Numbered from the stretch's first letter, positions 1 to 8,094 are shown. The stretch is 64,000 nucleotides of DNA from Planctomycetota bacterium (GCA_020631815.1 JACKGW010000005.1:165234-229233); one strand, 5' to 3'. Notes: generated from the letters alone by a model not told the origin. A program made the numbers and translations.

Positions 1-1
1 G

Positions 2-1108
2 CGCCACGGCATGCTCGTGCAGCGTGCGGAGCGGGCAGCTGCCCAGGCCCAGGCCGCGCACGAGAAGGCGGAGGCCTCGGCGGCCGATCGCGCCGCCAAG
101 GGTGAGCCCTACGAGAAGGACAAGCTGTTTAGCTACCTCTGGAAGCGTGGCTACCGCACGGAGCGCTACCGCGCGAACGCCTTGATCCGCGCGCTGGACG
201 GCTGGGTCGCCAAGCTGTGTCGCTACGACGGCGCGCGGCGCAACTACGCGCGGCTGCTGGAGATCCCCGTGCGCTTGGCCGAGCACGCCGAGCGCGCGGC
301 GGCCAAGGCGGTTGCGGAGACGGAGGCGGTGGCGGCTTCGGTGGCGGACGCCGAGGAGCAGGCCGGAGTCCCCGAGCTTGTCGCGGACGTGGACGGCCGC
401 GCCCTCGTGCTCACGAAGGCCGAGGAAGCCGTGGAGGAGGCCGAGGTGCGCATCGCCAAGGGACGCGAGCGCTTGGCGGCCTTCGATGCCGACGACGACG
501 AGATCAGCCGCAAGGCCTACGGGCTGCTCTTGGCCCACGTCGAGTCCGAGCCGCTCGCCACCCTGCAGCGCGATGCGGCGGCCACGCCGACCAGCATGGA
601 CGACTTGGCCGTCAGCAGCTTGGCGGCGCTGCAGAACGAGCGCGCGAAGCTGGGCACGACATTGGCCCAGCAACAAGCCGAGCACCAGAAGGCGCTCGAC
701 GCCCTGGCCCAGGCCGAGGACGTGCGGCGACGCTTCCGACGCAACGACTACGACGCGTCCAACTCCGTGCTGAAGGGCGGGCTGGACTGGGGTCGCTTGC
801 TGAACGGCGTGCTGACGGGTCTGGTCACGGCCGCCGAGATCTGGGCCACGATGAGCCGCAACCAGTGGTTCGAGACGCCGCCGGCATCGCGCCGTAGCGG
901 CAGCTGGGGTGGCGGCTGGAGCTGGAGTGGTTCGTCGCGTGGCGGCGGGGGTCGCTCGAGCGGTGGTGGCTGGTCGTGGGGCGGAGGATCGTCCGGCGGT
1001 GGTCGCTCCTCCGGCGGCGGCTGGAGCGGTGGCGGATCGTCACGCAGCAGCGGCGGCAGCAGCAGCCGTGGGTCGAGTGGGGGGTTCCGCACCGGCGGCG
1101 GGTTCTAG
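2..1108 (+). CDS. Coiled-coil protein with Gly/Ser/Trp-rich C-terminal tail (5' partial)
   Basis: The reading frame is open to the left edge of the window; an ATG at 11 is available, but the codons before it are also open and the protein begins in mid-helix, so the true start is probably upstream. The first 250 or so residues are Ala/Glu/Arg-rich with strong heptad character (a long alpha-helical coiled coil). A short hydrophobic stretch follows near residue 265-280 (LLNGVLTGLVTAAEIW), and the last 75 residues are almost entirely Gly, Ser, Arg and Trp in short repeats. The Gly-rich tail resembles flexible or phase-separating tails, but no known domain is recognised. The gene converges on dus; the two share the large hairpin at 1121-1218. 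Function unknown. Confidence 0.6.
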   Translation, partial: RHGMLVQRAERAAAQAQAAHEKAEASAADRAAKGEPYEKDKLFSYLWKRGYRTERYRANALIRALDGWVAKLCRYDGARRNYARLLEIPVRLAEHAERAAAKAVAETEAVAASVADAEEQAGVPELVADVDGRALVLTKAEEAVEEAEVRIAKGRERLAAFDADDDEISRKAYGLLLAHVESEPLATLQRDAAATPTSMDDLAVSSLAALQNERAKLGTTLAQQQAEHQKALDALAQAEDVRRRFRRNDYDASNSVLKGGLDWGRLLNGVLTGLVTAAEIWATMSRNQWFETPPASRRSGSWGGGWSWSGSSRGGGGRSSGGGWSWGGGSSGGGRSSGGGWSGGGSSRSSGGSSSRGSSGGFRTGGGF

Positions 1109-1120
1109 GTACGGGGCCAG

Positions 1121-1218
1121 GTACGGAGTCGGGTGAGATTCCACCTTCGGGCCGTAGTGCTCGTACCCATGCGGTGGCATGTCACGGCCCGAAGGTGGAA
1201 TCTCACCCGACTCCGTAC
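1121..1218. repeat. Perfect 35-bp inverted repeat, probable bidirectional terminator
   Basis: Positions 1121-1155 and 1184-1218 are exact reverse complements (35 of 35) around a 28-nt loop. The element lies 12 bases after the stop of the upstream plus-strand gene and overlaps the last 16 bases of dus on the minus strand, so it sits exactly where two convergent transcripts end. There is no T tract, so if it terminates it would do so as a very stable stem. The outer part (TACGGAGTCGGGTGAGATTCC and its complement) recurs at 5571-5591, which marks it as a dispersed repeat and not only a local terminator. Confidence 0.75.
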
Positions 1219-2237
1219 TCGGATCCGTAGAACTGCTCCAACACCGCGGCAAAGGCCTCGGGCGCATGCGCGCGACCGAAGGCGTCGCGCACGGCGTTGC
1301 CGTCCGGATGGTGACGCGCGTACTTCACGGCATGTCGGCGGAGCGGCGTGAGCCAGCCGCGCTCGCCGTGGATCTCCAGCAGCAGGTCGCGGTGCGCCTC
1401 CAGGACCTCCCGCTGCTCGCTGATGCTCGGCGGCGTCGGCACGCGTCCGGCAGCGAGCTCCAGGCAGCTGCGGAAGATCCATGGGTTGCCGATGGCGCCG
1501 CGCGCCAGGGTCACGCCGTCGACACCCGTCTCGGCAAGCATCCGGATCGCATCCTCGGCGCTGAAGAGGTCGCCGCTGCCGAGGATGGTGCGGTCTCCCG
1601 CGTGGGCCTTCACGTCGCGCAGGAACGGCCAGCTGCTGGGACCGACGTACTTCTGCTCGACCGTGCGTCCATGGACCGTCACCGCGGCCACGCCCGCGTC
1701 GAACGCGCCGTCGAGGATGCGGAAGAACGACGTTCGGCTGGCCTCGGTGTCGTCGATGCCGCGACGCATCTTCACCGTGACCGGGAGATGCTCGGGGACC
1801 GTTCGGCGAACGGTGCGCACGATGTCGAGCGCGACGTCGGGTTGACCCAGGTGGTATCCGCCGCGGCAGCCGCCCATCGCCGAACGCACGGGACAGCCGA
1901 AGTTGATGTCGATGGCGTCGTAGCCCGCCTCGACCAGACGCTCGGCCGCGGCCGGGAACTCGGCAGGCTCGCTGCCCATCAGCTGCGCACCGACGGGATG
2001 CTCCTCGTCGCCCACGACGAAGTGCCGAGCGCGGGCCGAGGCGCTACGCACCTCGCGCACGAAGCGGTCGATCAGGACCTCGTGCACCGTGTACGCCGCA
2101 CCGTGGCGACGAGCGAGCACGCGCATCGGTCGGTCGCTGTAGCCGCTCAAGGCCGCTTGCACGAAGGGGCTCTCGAGGCGCAGCGCGCCCACGCGCAGCG
2201 TCGGGAGCTTGACGGCCAGCGGAGCATCGGGCGTCAC
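1203..2237 (-). CDS. dus: tRNA-dihydrouridine synthase (DusB/DusA type)
   Basis: FMN-dependent enzyme that reduces specific uridines of tRNA to dihydrouridine using NADPH. The protein (344 residues from the GTG at 2237) is a TIM barrel with the family landmarks in order: AALSGYSDRPMR near the N-terminus, the DINFGCP motif with the active-site cysteine, VTVKMRRGIDD, VTVHGRT, and the FMN-phosphate-binding end ILGSGDL...GVTLARGAIGNPW. The segment after GCP (RSAMGGCRGGYHL) is looser than usual, lacking the common Lys-Gly-Gly-Ala pattern. The frame is open far upstream, but that part runs through the DUF2339 gene; the GTG at 2237, 12 bases after that gene's stop, gives the normal family length. 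No good ribosome binding site is seen, so translation is probably coupled to the upstream gene. Confidence 0.9.
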   Translation of the reverse strand: MTPDAPLAVKLPTLRVGALRLESPFVQAALSGYSDRPMRVLARRHGAAYTVHEVLIDRFVREVRSASARARHFVVGDEEHPVGAQLMGSEPAEFPAAAERLVEAGYDAIDINFGCPVRSAMGGCRGGYHLGQPDVALDIVRTVRRTVPEHLPVTVKMRRGIDDTEASRTSFFRILDGAFDAGVAAVTVHGRTVEQKYVGPSSWPFLRDVKAHAGDRTILGSGDLFSAEDAIRMLAETGVDGVTLARGAIGNPWIFRSCLELAAGRVPTPPSISEQREVLEAHRDLLLEIHGERGWLTPLRRHAVKYARHHPDGNAVRDAFGRAHAPEAFAAVLEQFYGSEYGVG

Positions 2238-2248
2238 GATCCAGGAGG

Positions 2249-4909
2249 TTACCCGGCGCGCGCTTCCTCCTTGCGTCGTGCGTAGCCGTAGGCGGCGACG
2301 AGCAGCACCACGCCCAGCACGCCCGTGACCAAGACACGCAACGGAAGCGGGGTCGTGCGCAGGTCGTAGAAGCCGACCTTCAGGATCACGGCGCCGAAGG
2401 TGCCCAGCGCCAAGTAGCGAAGGACCGGCAGTCGCCAGCGGAAGCCGGCGAGCAGGAGCACGGCGGCCCAGGCCGTCGTGTAGAGGCTGACGGCCACGGC
2501 GCGCCACGCCGGGTCCAGGGTCTCCACGACGTGCAGGACCTCGCCGAGGCCTACGTACCAGCCCAGCGGTAGCGCGATCCCGGCTTGGTAGGCGCGCTCG
2601 TTCCCGGTCGTCCGCCTTCGGCCGTCGATCCAGGCGCCGACCAGCAGGGCCGCGACCACCGCGAGGCCCGACAACAATCGGGGATTGAAGAACAGCGCGC
2701 CTTGCTCGAGCTCGTCAAGGCCCGTCACCAACCAGACGCCTGCGGTCAGGATGACCAACGAGGCGCGGGTCAGGCGCGCGGGACGCGTGCGGGGAAGCAG
2801 GAGCTCGGCCACGAGCGGGATCGCGGCCGCCGCAAGGAAGGCCGGGAGGGTCTCGGACAGCGTCCACGGGCACGACGCCACGAGGCCCACATGGAGGGTG
2901 GCCACGATGCCCAGCGCCGCGACGATGCCCGGTACCCACGGGGCGCGCGTGCTGCGGCCGCGTGCAGCCAGCAACAGCATGGCCAGGGCATACCACCCGA
3001 GACGCGCCATCGCGGCGTGCGCGGCCTGCCAGGTGGCCGTGGCCGCATCGATCTCCCGGTGACCTGCGACGACCAGCACCAAGACGGCGACCACGCCCGC
3101 CACACTGGCCAGGCTGCGCTCCGTCGTGCCGGGCTGCGTGGCCCGTACGCCGCGCCAATGCACGATGGCACCCGTCAGGGCGATGACGAGAGCCGACACG
3201 GTGACCGGCTCGAGGATCGGCAGCGCGTCGGCCGCGCGCGGCATCAAGACCAGCGTGGCGATCCACGATGTGGCGAAGACGGGAGGCAACGCGGCGGGCA
3301 TCGCCTGCAGGCGTGCGCTCCGCCCCGGCCGCGCCATGAGCGGCAAGAGCAGCGTGCCGGCCGCGGCGAGTCCGTACGCCCACGGGGCAGCCCATGGTGA
3401 CGACGTCGCCAAGAGCACGGGCTCGAGCGCGGCCGCGGCGCCGAAGAGCACCACACCGGCGCCCGCCCAGAAGGGCCGGCGGGCCCGCGCCAGCAGCAGC
3501 GCACCAGGGAACAGCGCGAGCGCGAAGTCGGCGAGAGCCGTCGCAAGCTGATCGCCGCGCGGTGTCAGGAAGAGCCACAGAAGTGCCAGCGCGCCGGCTC
3601 CGGCGGCGCCGGCTTCGCCTCGACGCGTCCAGTGGGTCGTGCCGACGAGCACCACGGCGAACGCCGCCATCAGCGAGAGTACCACGTGGCATTGCGTGGC
3701 AGCTGCCGCCTCCAAGCGCAGCGCCCAGACGGAACCGCCGACCGGGAGCAGGAAGCTCGCGAGACCACCCAGCGCCAAGGCCAGGTAGATGCTGCCCGAG
3801 CGGGCCTGGCGCGTGCGCGCGACGGCCAAGCCCAGCGCGGCGGCTCCGACGAGCATCAGGAATCCGTCCGTACCGGCACCGGGCACGCGACCGTGCACGA
3901 TGTCGACCAACGCGAGCACGCCCTGGGCGACGAGCACGATCGTGGCCGCCGCGGCACCGCGCTCGCGCGAGAGGCGCCCGCGGGCCACCAGGCTCACGAG
4001 CTCGGGTGCGGCCAAGGCGACCGCCACGGCCTGCAGGTGCCACCACATGCTGGCGTCCCACCGAGCGCCCGTCAGGGCCCAGCTGGCGGTGAGGATCAAC
4101 ACGCCGACGCTACCGACCGCGCGCGCGGCAACCCACCCGCGCTTGAGATCGAGCATCTGGCTCCAGGCCAGCAGCACGAGCGCGTACGCCGTGAGGAAGG
4201 TGCGCGGGTCGGACGCGGACGGCAGGAGGTAGACCGCGCCGAAGGCGCCGCCGAGAGCAGCGCTTGCCAGCCACTCGCTGTCGAGCACGTGGGCGTGCCA
4301 CGTGGCGAGCGCGCTGGTCGCCAGCACCATCGCCATGGCGACCTCGGGGCCGACCAGGCCGAAGCGCAGATGCGCGGCCGCCGCTGCGAGCCACAGGATG
4401 GCGGTGCCCGCACCCCAGAGCAGGCCCACGTAGCGGGCGATGGTCCGCCGCCGCGCCCACCAGCCGGCCACGAAGAACAGCGCGCCCGCGCCGTGAAGCA
4501 TGAGCACGCGCCCGAGCGGAGCCGAGGCGTCGTACCACATGCGCGCGAAGTACGCGGCGGCCAGGAGCACGGCGCCAACGCCGATGCGGCCGAGTACGGC
4601 CACACCCAGGAAGCGCTCCCAGTCGAGCGCGGCGCGATCGGGCTGGGGCTTGTGTGCGGACCGGCGGGGCGTGGGGGTGTCACGAACCGGGGCCTTCCGC
4701 ACCGTGATCTCGTCGTCCACGACCGGCGGCGTCTGCTTCTTGGCGCTGGGCGGCGCCTTGGCCGCCACCTTCGCCACGAGGTCGGCCGCCGGCAGGTGGG
4801 GCTTGGCGGGGGTCAGGAGGCGCAGCGGCGACGCGGCCGTCTTCACCTCCTCCAGGGCGTCCAGTCGCTCTTCGATGCGCGCCAGGCGCTGCTCGAGGTG
4901 GGGATCCAT
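2249..4909 (-). CDS. DUF2339 family polytopic membrane protein
   Basis: An 886-residue integral membrane protein. Residues 1-25 form a short coiled coil (MDPHLEQRLARIEERLDALE), residues 25-100 are a Pro/Lys-rich linker, and the rest is more than twenty hydrophobic helices. The start of the membrane part (ERFLGVAVLGRIGVGAVLL...) and the arrangement of a short coiled coil followed by very many helices match DUF2339, a family of unknown function. The start ATG is preceded by a perfect AGGAGG (4914-4919). It is divergent from the TetR gene, and the two palindromes in the 57-base gap make regulation by that TetR likely. The downstream dus gene is only 12 bases away. What the protein transports or senses, if anything, cannot be read from the sequence. 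Confidence 0.8.
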   Translation of the reverse strand: MDPHLEQRLARIEERLDALEEVKTAASPLRLLTPAKPHLPAADLVAKVAAKAPPSAKKQTPPVVDDEITVRKAPVRDTPTPRRSAHKPQPDRAALDWERFLGVAVLGRIGVGAVLLAAAYFARMWYDASAPLGRVLMLHGAGALFFVAGWWARRRTIARYVGLLWGAGTAILWLAAAAAHLRFGLVGPEVAMAMVLATSALATWHAHVLDSEWLASAALGGAFGAVYLLPSASDPRTFLTAYALVLLAWSQMLDLKRGWVAARAVGSVGVLILTASWALTGARWDASMWWHLQAVAVALAAPELVSLVARGRLSRERGAAAATIVLVAQGVLALVDIVHGRVPGAGTDGFLMLVGAAALGLAVARTRQARSGSIYLALALGGLASFLLPVGGSVWALRLEAAAATQCHVVLSLMAAFAVVLVGTTHWTRRGEAGAAGAGALALLWLFLTPRGDQLATALADFALALFPGALLLARARRPFWAGAGVVLFGAAAALEPVLLATSSPWAAPWAYGLAAAGTLLLPLMARPGRSARLQAMPAALPPVFATSWIATLVLMPRAADALPILEPVTVSALVIALTGAIVHWRGVRATQPGTTERSLASVAGVVAVLVLVVAGHREIDAATATWQAAHAAMARLGWYALAMLLLAARGRSTRAPWVPGIVAALGIVATLHVGLVASCPWTLSETLPAFLAAAAIPLVAELLLPRTRPARLTRASLVILTAGVWLVTGLDELEQGALFFNPRLLSGLAVVAALLVGAWIDGRRRTTGNERAYQAGIALPLGWYVGLGEVLHVVETLDPAWRAVAVSLYTTAWAAVLLLAGFRWRLPVLRYLALGTFGAVILKVGFYDLRTTPLPLRVLVTGVLGVVLLVAAYGYARRKEEARAG

Positions 4910-4923
4910 GGGGCCTCCTGCTT

Positions 4924-4939
4924 GCTAGCGTTCGCTAAC
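4924..4939. promoter_or_regulatory. Palindromic operator 1 (putative TetR site)
   Basis: GCTAGC-GTTC-GCTAAC: inverted half-sites with five of six bases matching, spacer 4. It lies between the start codons of the divergent DUF2339 and TetR genes, and its centre is 24 bp from the second site, about two and a half helical turns. The TA-rich half-sites stand out strongly against the GC-rich surroundings. Confidence 0.6.
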
Positions 4940-4947
4940 AAGAGGAA

Positions 4948-4963
4948 GTTAGCGTAGGCTAAC
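4948..4963. promoter_or_regulatory. Palindromic operator 2 (putative TetR site)
   Basis: GTTAGC-GTAG-GCTAAC: perfect 6-bp inverted half-sites with a 4-bp spacer, ending 3 bases before the ATG of the TetR gene. A protein bound here would block initiation of the regulator itself (autorepression), and together with operator 1 would cover the DUF2339 promoter. Confidence 0.65.
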
Positions 4964-4966
4964 CAC

Positions 4967-5566
4967 ATGGTCAAGCGAGATTCCGCCCCGCGTCTTCCGG
5001 CCGCCGAGAGGCGGCTGCAGATCCTGGAGGCCGTCCTCCCCGTCTTCGCCCGCCGAGGCCTGGAGGGCGCTGGGACACGGGACCTGGCGGCCGCGGCGAA
5101 GGTGAGCGAGCCGCTCCTCTACCGGCACTTCGGCGACAAGCTGGGCCTGTTCTGCGCGGCAGTGGCCCATGCGGCCGAACGACTGGCCGATCTACCCGCC
5201 CAGGCCGTGAAGGGGCGCCGGAAGGTGGCTGGGCGGCTCGAGGCCCTGGCCAGCGGTCTCCACACGTGGCTTGGCTCGCACCGCGCCGAGCTCCTCGTGC
5301 TGGCCGCCGCAGCAAGTGCGGTCGAGGACGCACGCGTGCGCGAGGCCGCGAGCGCGGCGCTGGAGCAGCTGGGGGAGGCCTTGGTGGCCGCCCTTCCCGA
5401 CGAGGGCCTGCGCCCCGGTGTGCGCCGCTCGACGGCCGGCTACTTCCTCTTGCAGGTGGGGCTCGGCGGTGCGCAGCTGCACCCCGTGCCCCTCACCGTG
5501 GCCGACGACCCCGGCTACTCACGCGAAGTGGTCGACGTGCTGTTGCACGGCTTGGTGCGGCCGTGA
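4967..5566 (+). CDS. TetR/AcrR family transcriptional regulator
   Basis: A 199-residue DNA-binding regulator. Residues 13-60 form the TetR helix-turn-helix domain (ERRLQILEAVLPVFARRG, then GTRDLAAAAKVSEPLLYRHF, the usual recognition region), followed by an all-helical ligand/dimer domain without recognisable ligand specificity. The gene has no clear Shine-Dalgarno and begins 3 bases after a palindromic operator, so the mRNA may be almost leaderless. Divergent transcription with the DUF2339 membrane protein and the paired operators in between suggest local autoregulation plus control of that membrane protein. Inducer unknown. Confidence 0.88.
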   Translation: MVKRDSAPRLPAAERRLQILEAVLPVFARRGLEGAGTRDLAAAAKVSEPLLYRHFGDKLGLFCAAVAHAAERLADLPAQAVKGRRKVAGRLEALASGLHTWLGSHRAELLVLAAAASAVEDARVREAASAALEQLGEALVAALPDEGLRPGVRRSTAGYFLLQVGLGGAQLHPVPLTVADDPGYSREVVDVLLHGLVRP

Positions 5567-5570
5567 GTAC

Positions 5571-5591
5571 GGAATCTCACACGACTCCGTA
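5571..5591 (-). repeat. Third copy of the TACGGAGTCG-type motif
   Basis: GGAATCTCACACGACTCCGT and one more base match the right arm of the inverted repeat at 1197-1217 with a single mismatch. Here it is a single short unit whose ends (TACGGA/TCCGTA) can pair. It lies between the stop of the TetR gene (5566) and the stop of the convergent phosphotransferase (5610), the same kind of location as the 1121-1218 element. Confidence 0.6.
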
Positions 5592-5609
5592 TGGCCGAGT
5601 ACCTCGCGA

Positions 5610-6572
5610 TCACGCCCTCGCCGGCAACGCCCACCAACGTCGGGCCAGCGCTTCGTAGGACGGCCCTTCGAGGGGCTCGCCCAGGCGATCGAGGAACCAC
5701 GGCAGGTTCGCGTAGGTGTGGAGCAGCGTGTACGCGAGACAGCGCCGCTGGAAGGACTCGTCGCGCGCGGCGACCGGCATGCCATAGCCCTCGAGCAGCG
5801 CGTCGAACAAGAACGGATCGCCTTCGGTCACGAAGAGACCCACCGAGGCGAAGTCGTACTCAGGCGCACCCGCCATCGCCGGCTCGAAGTCGAGCAGGCC
5901 CGACAGGCGCCACGCGCCGCCCGTCGGCAAGGCGAGCACATGCGTCGCCATGATCTCGGTGTGCAGGAACACCGGCTCGACGTCGGTCGGAAGCGCCACG
6001 CTGTCGAGGAACGGCTCGAGGCCCTCGAGCCAACGCTCGGGCAAGCCCTTCGCCGCTTGGCGTTCCCGCACGTGCGCACGCTGGTCCGCCAACCACGCGG
6101 GCCAGTCGGGGCGCAGGATCGCCGTGTCGCCGAGTGGCAGGCCGTGTAGCACCTTCAAGCACGCGCCGAGGGAACGCATGAGCGCGAGCTGCTGCTCCCG
6201 GGGAATCGACGGCCAGACCTGGTCCAGCGGCCAGCCAGGCAGCCGGTCCATGGCGAGCCACGTCCACTCGTCGCGCACGCCCTGCGCCCGGAGGACCGGC
6301 GTAGCTACCGGCAAGCGACCGGCCAGTGCATCGAGCGCGGCGCGCTCGATGCCGGGTGCTTCGGGCCACGCCGGAGGGAACAGCTTGACCACGAGGTCGT
6401 TGCCGATCGCGAACACCGGCAAGGAGCCCTCGTCGAACGGCTCGGGCACCGCGTCCGACCAGCCGTGTTCCTGCGCAAGCGCCGCCACGGCTTCGCGCAG
6501 CCGCGAGGCTTGTTCGCGCGCCGCCAAGAAGGCCTCGCGCGTGGCCGCCGGCGGCAGCGTGGGACCGCTCAC
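5610..6572 (-). CDS. Aminoglycoside/homoserine-kinase-like phosphotransferase (APH family), variant catalytic loop
   Basis: A 320-residue kinase-fold protein of the APH/choline-kinase superfamily. The nucleotide-binding lobe contains LPVFAIGNDLVVKLFPP (conserved Lys), and the C-lobe contains LHTEIMATHVL in place of the usual HGDxxxxN catalytic loop and GLLDFEPAMAGAPEYDFA as the metal-binding segment. Asp-to-Glu and Asn-to-His changes in the loop place it in the HTE(I/V)M subgroup of phosphotransferase-like proteins, whose substrates are largely unknown; aminoglycoside resistance should not be assumed. The GTG start (6570-6572) overlaps the TGA of the bacilliredoxin gene (GTGA), so the two are translationally coupled. 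The frame continues upstream, but only as an antisense shadow of that gene. Confidence 0.8.
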   Translation of the reverse strand: MSGPTLPPAATREAFLAAREQASRLREAVAALAQEHGWSDAVPEPFDEGSLPVFAIGNDLVVKLFPPAWPEAPGIERAALDALAGRLPVATPVLRAQGVRDEWTWLAMDRLPGWPLDQVWPSIPREQQLALMRSLGACLKVLHGLPLGDTAILRPDWPAWLADQRAHVRERQAAKGLPERWLEGLEPFLDSVALPTDVEPVFLHTEIMATHVLALPTGGAWRLSGLLDFEPAMAGAPEYDFASVGLFVTEGDPFLFDALLEGYGMPVAARDESFQRRCLAYTLLHTYANLPWFLDRLGEPLEGPSYEALARRWWALPARA

Positions 6573-6925
6573 GCCGTCGCCTCGTGCCACGCCTGGTCCA
6601 GCGCGTCCACCGTGATGCCGCGGTGGCTGGTGTGCCACAGGACGCGACCCTCCTTCACCAGCAAGGCCTGGGGAGATGCGTGGGCCACGCCTGTGCGGCG
6701 CGTGATCTCGTTGGAGAGGGCGCGCTGTTCGATGACCTGGATCTCGACCACGTCGGTGGGGGGGCGGTGGCCTTCGCGCCAGGCGAGCACCGCGTCCGCG
6801 GCTCGCGTGGAGAGCCCACACTGGGTGGAGTGCTTGTAGAGCAGCACGGGGTGGGCGTGGCCCGGCGAGAGCAGCGCGTCGAGCTGCGCACGGTCGCGCA
6901 GGAGGGGGAGCGTCGAGCGGACCAC
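6569..6925 (-). CDS. ytxJ: YtxJ-type monothiol bacilliredoxin
   Basis: A 118-residue thioredoxin-fold protein of the YtxJ family, which removes bacillithiol from S-bacillithiolated proteins in the cytoplasm. Visible landmarks are the active-site segment YKHSTQCGLSTRA with a single cysteine (C36), the EIQVIEQRALSNEI helix, the cis-proline region VAHASPQALL, and the C-terminal WHTSHRGIT block, all characteristic of this family. The GTG start is preceded by GGAGG (6930-6934). It overlaps the downstream phosphotransferase by 4 bases. Presence of YtxJ suggests, but does not prove, that the organism makes bacillithiol; no bshA/B/C gene lies in the window. Confidence 0.85.
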   Translation of the reverse strand: MVRSTLPLLRDRAQLDALLSPGHAHPVLLYKHSTQCGLSTRAADAVLAWREGHRPPTDVVEIQVIEQRALSNEITRRTGVAHASPQALLVKEGRVLWHTSHRGITVDALDQAWHEATA

Positions 6926-7025
6926 GGAGCCTCCGAAGGGGCGCCGATGGTCCCTTGAAGCCCGGGGGAGTGCGAGCCGGGGTCCCCGTCTACCGCCCCG
7001 TGGCGGCCCGGGTAGTCTCGTCCCC

Positions 7026-7730
7026 ATGCCGCGCGTGGCCTTGTGGGACTTCGACGAGACGCTCGCCTTCCGGCCGGGCCGTTGGTCGGGCGTGATGCTC
7101 GACCTCTTGGAGGACGAGGTCCCCGACCTCGAGGTATCGCGCGACGACTTGCGCGCGGCCCTGCGGCAGGGGTTCCCGTGGCACACCCCCGAGGAGCCCC
7201 ATCCGCATCTCGGTGAGGCCGATGCGTGGTGGGACCACGTGAACGTGGGCTTGGCCCGCGCGTACGAGCGCGTCGGCGTGGACGCGGCGACGGCCCGGCG
7301 ACTGGCGGCCGACGTGCGTGCCCGCTACACGCGCGCGGAGGACTTCCATCTCTTCCCCGACACGCTCGCCGCGTTGACGCGCTTGCGTGCGTCGGGGTGG
7401 CGACACGTGATCCTCTCCAACCATGTGCCCGAGCTGCACGGCATCGTGGAAGCCCTCGGGCTGCACGAGCTCGTGGACGCGGTGCTGAGCTCGGCGCACC
7501 TGGGTGTGGAGAAGCCCCATCCCCAGGCCTTCCTCGCAGCCATTGCCGCCTGTGGTGGCGCACAGACCATCGTGATGGTGGGGGACAACGTGGACGCCGA
7601 CATCCGCGGTGCCGAAGCCGTCGGCCTCCCCGCCCTCCTCGTCCGCGGACCCCACCCCGACGACGGCTGGGCCGCCGACGACCTCCACCTCGCCGCCAAG
7701 CAGCTCGAAGAACGCTTCGGCGAGGGCTAG
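7026..7730 (+). CDS. HAD family hydrolase
   Basis: A 234-residue haloacid-dehalogenase-type phosphatase. Motif I is LWDFDETLA (nucleophile D8, general acid D10), motif II is VILSNH, motif III is the Lys in VEKPHP, and motif IV is VGDNVDADIRGA. The all-helical insert between motifs I and II is a C1-type cap, as in phosphoglycolate phosphatase and related enzymes. The substrate cannot be predicted. The gene is divergent from ytxJ and its stop codon is followed within 7 bases by the first dispersed repeat. Confidence 0.9.
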   Translation: MPRVALWDFDETLAFRPGRWSGVMLDLLEDEVPDLEVSRDDLRAALRQGFPWHTPEEPHPHLGEADAWWDHVNVGLARAYERVGVDAATARRLAADVRARYTRAEDFHLFPDTLAALTRLRASGWRHVILSNHVPELHGIVEALGLHELVDAVLSSAHLGVEKPHPQAFLAAIAACGGAQTIVMVGDNVDADIRGAEAVGLPALLVRGPHPDDGWAADDLHLAAKQLEERFGEG

Positions 7731-7736
7731 CGCGTA

Positions 7737-7792
7737 GGTGTCTGATCCGGCGCAGCGGAGCGCTAGCGACGCGGGGCGCCGGGTCTGACACC
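7737..7792 (+). repeat. REP-like repeat, type 1, copy A
   Basis: A 56-base imperfect palindrome beginning GGTGTCTGATCC and ending GGGTCTGACACC, with a GC-rich middle (GCGCAGCGGAGCGCTAGCGA). It starts 7 bases after the stop of the HAD gene. It is in the opposite orientation to copies at 7877, 8153 and 55150. Confidence 0.75.
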
Positions 7793-7876
7793 GCAGCGCG
7801 TCGTACGCCGAAGGGACGGCGCCCTGGTGTTCGCGCGGCAGGGGCCGCTCAAGCTGCGGCTGCTACCCGGGCGGAG

Positions 7877-7934
7877 CCAGACCCCGCGCCCCGCGTCGTT
7901 GCTGACGCAACTCCGCTGCGCGGGATCAGGCACC
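7877..7934 (-). repeat. REP-like repeat, type 1, copy B
   Basis: A 58-base copy that, with six more bases on its left (from 7871), is identical for 64 bases to 8147-8210. It forms an inverted pair with copy A, 84 bases away. Confidence 0.8.
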
Positions 7935-7961
7935 CGCCCCCGCGCCGACTCCGCGCGCGGA

Positions 7962-8015
7962 GGTGTCCGAACCCGTGTCTGGGAGCAAAGCGACACTGAC
8001 ACGGGGTCTGACACC
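7962..8015 (+). repeat. REP-like repeat, type 2, copy F
   Basis: A 54-base element: GGTGTCCGAACCCGTGTCTG ... CAGTGTCG-type loop ... ACACGGGGTCTGACACC on the plus strand. It differs at only a few bases from 31448-31501. The inner CCCGTGTC/GACACGGG arms form the main stem. Confidence 0.8.
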
Positions 8016-8033
8016 GCAGTGCGGCCTTCGCTT

Positions 8034-8094
8034 GGGTTCAGACCCCGTGCCCGCGGCGTCGCTGTCGCGCCACCGCATCACGGGATCAGACCCC
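8034..8094 (-). repeat. REP-like repeat, type 3, copy H
   Basis: A 61-base element, GGGTTCAGACCCCGTG ... CACGGGATCAGACCCC on the plus strand, in inverted orientation to the type 2 copy 18 bases away. The same type 2/type 3 pair with nearly the same spacing occurs at 31448-31579. Confidence 0.8.
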
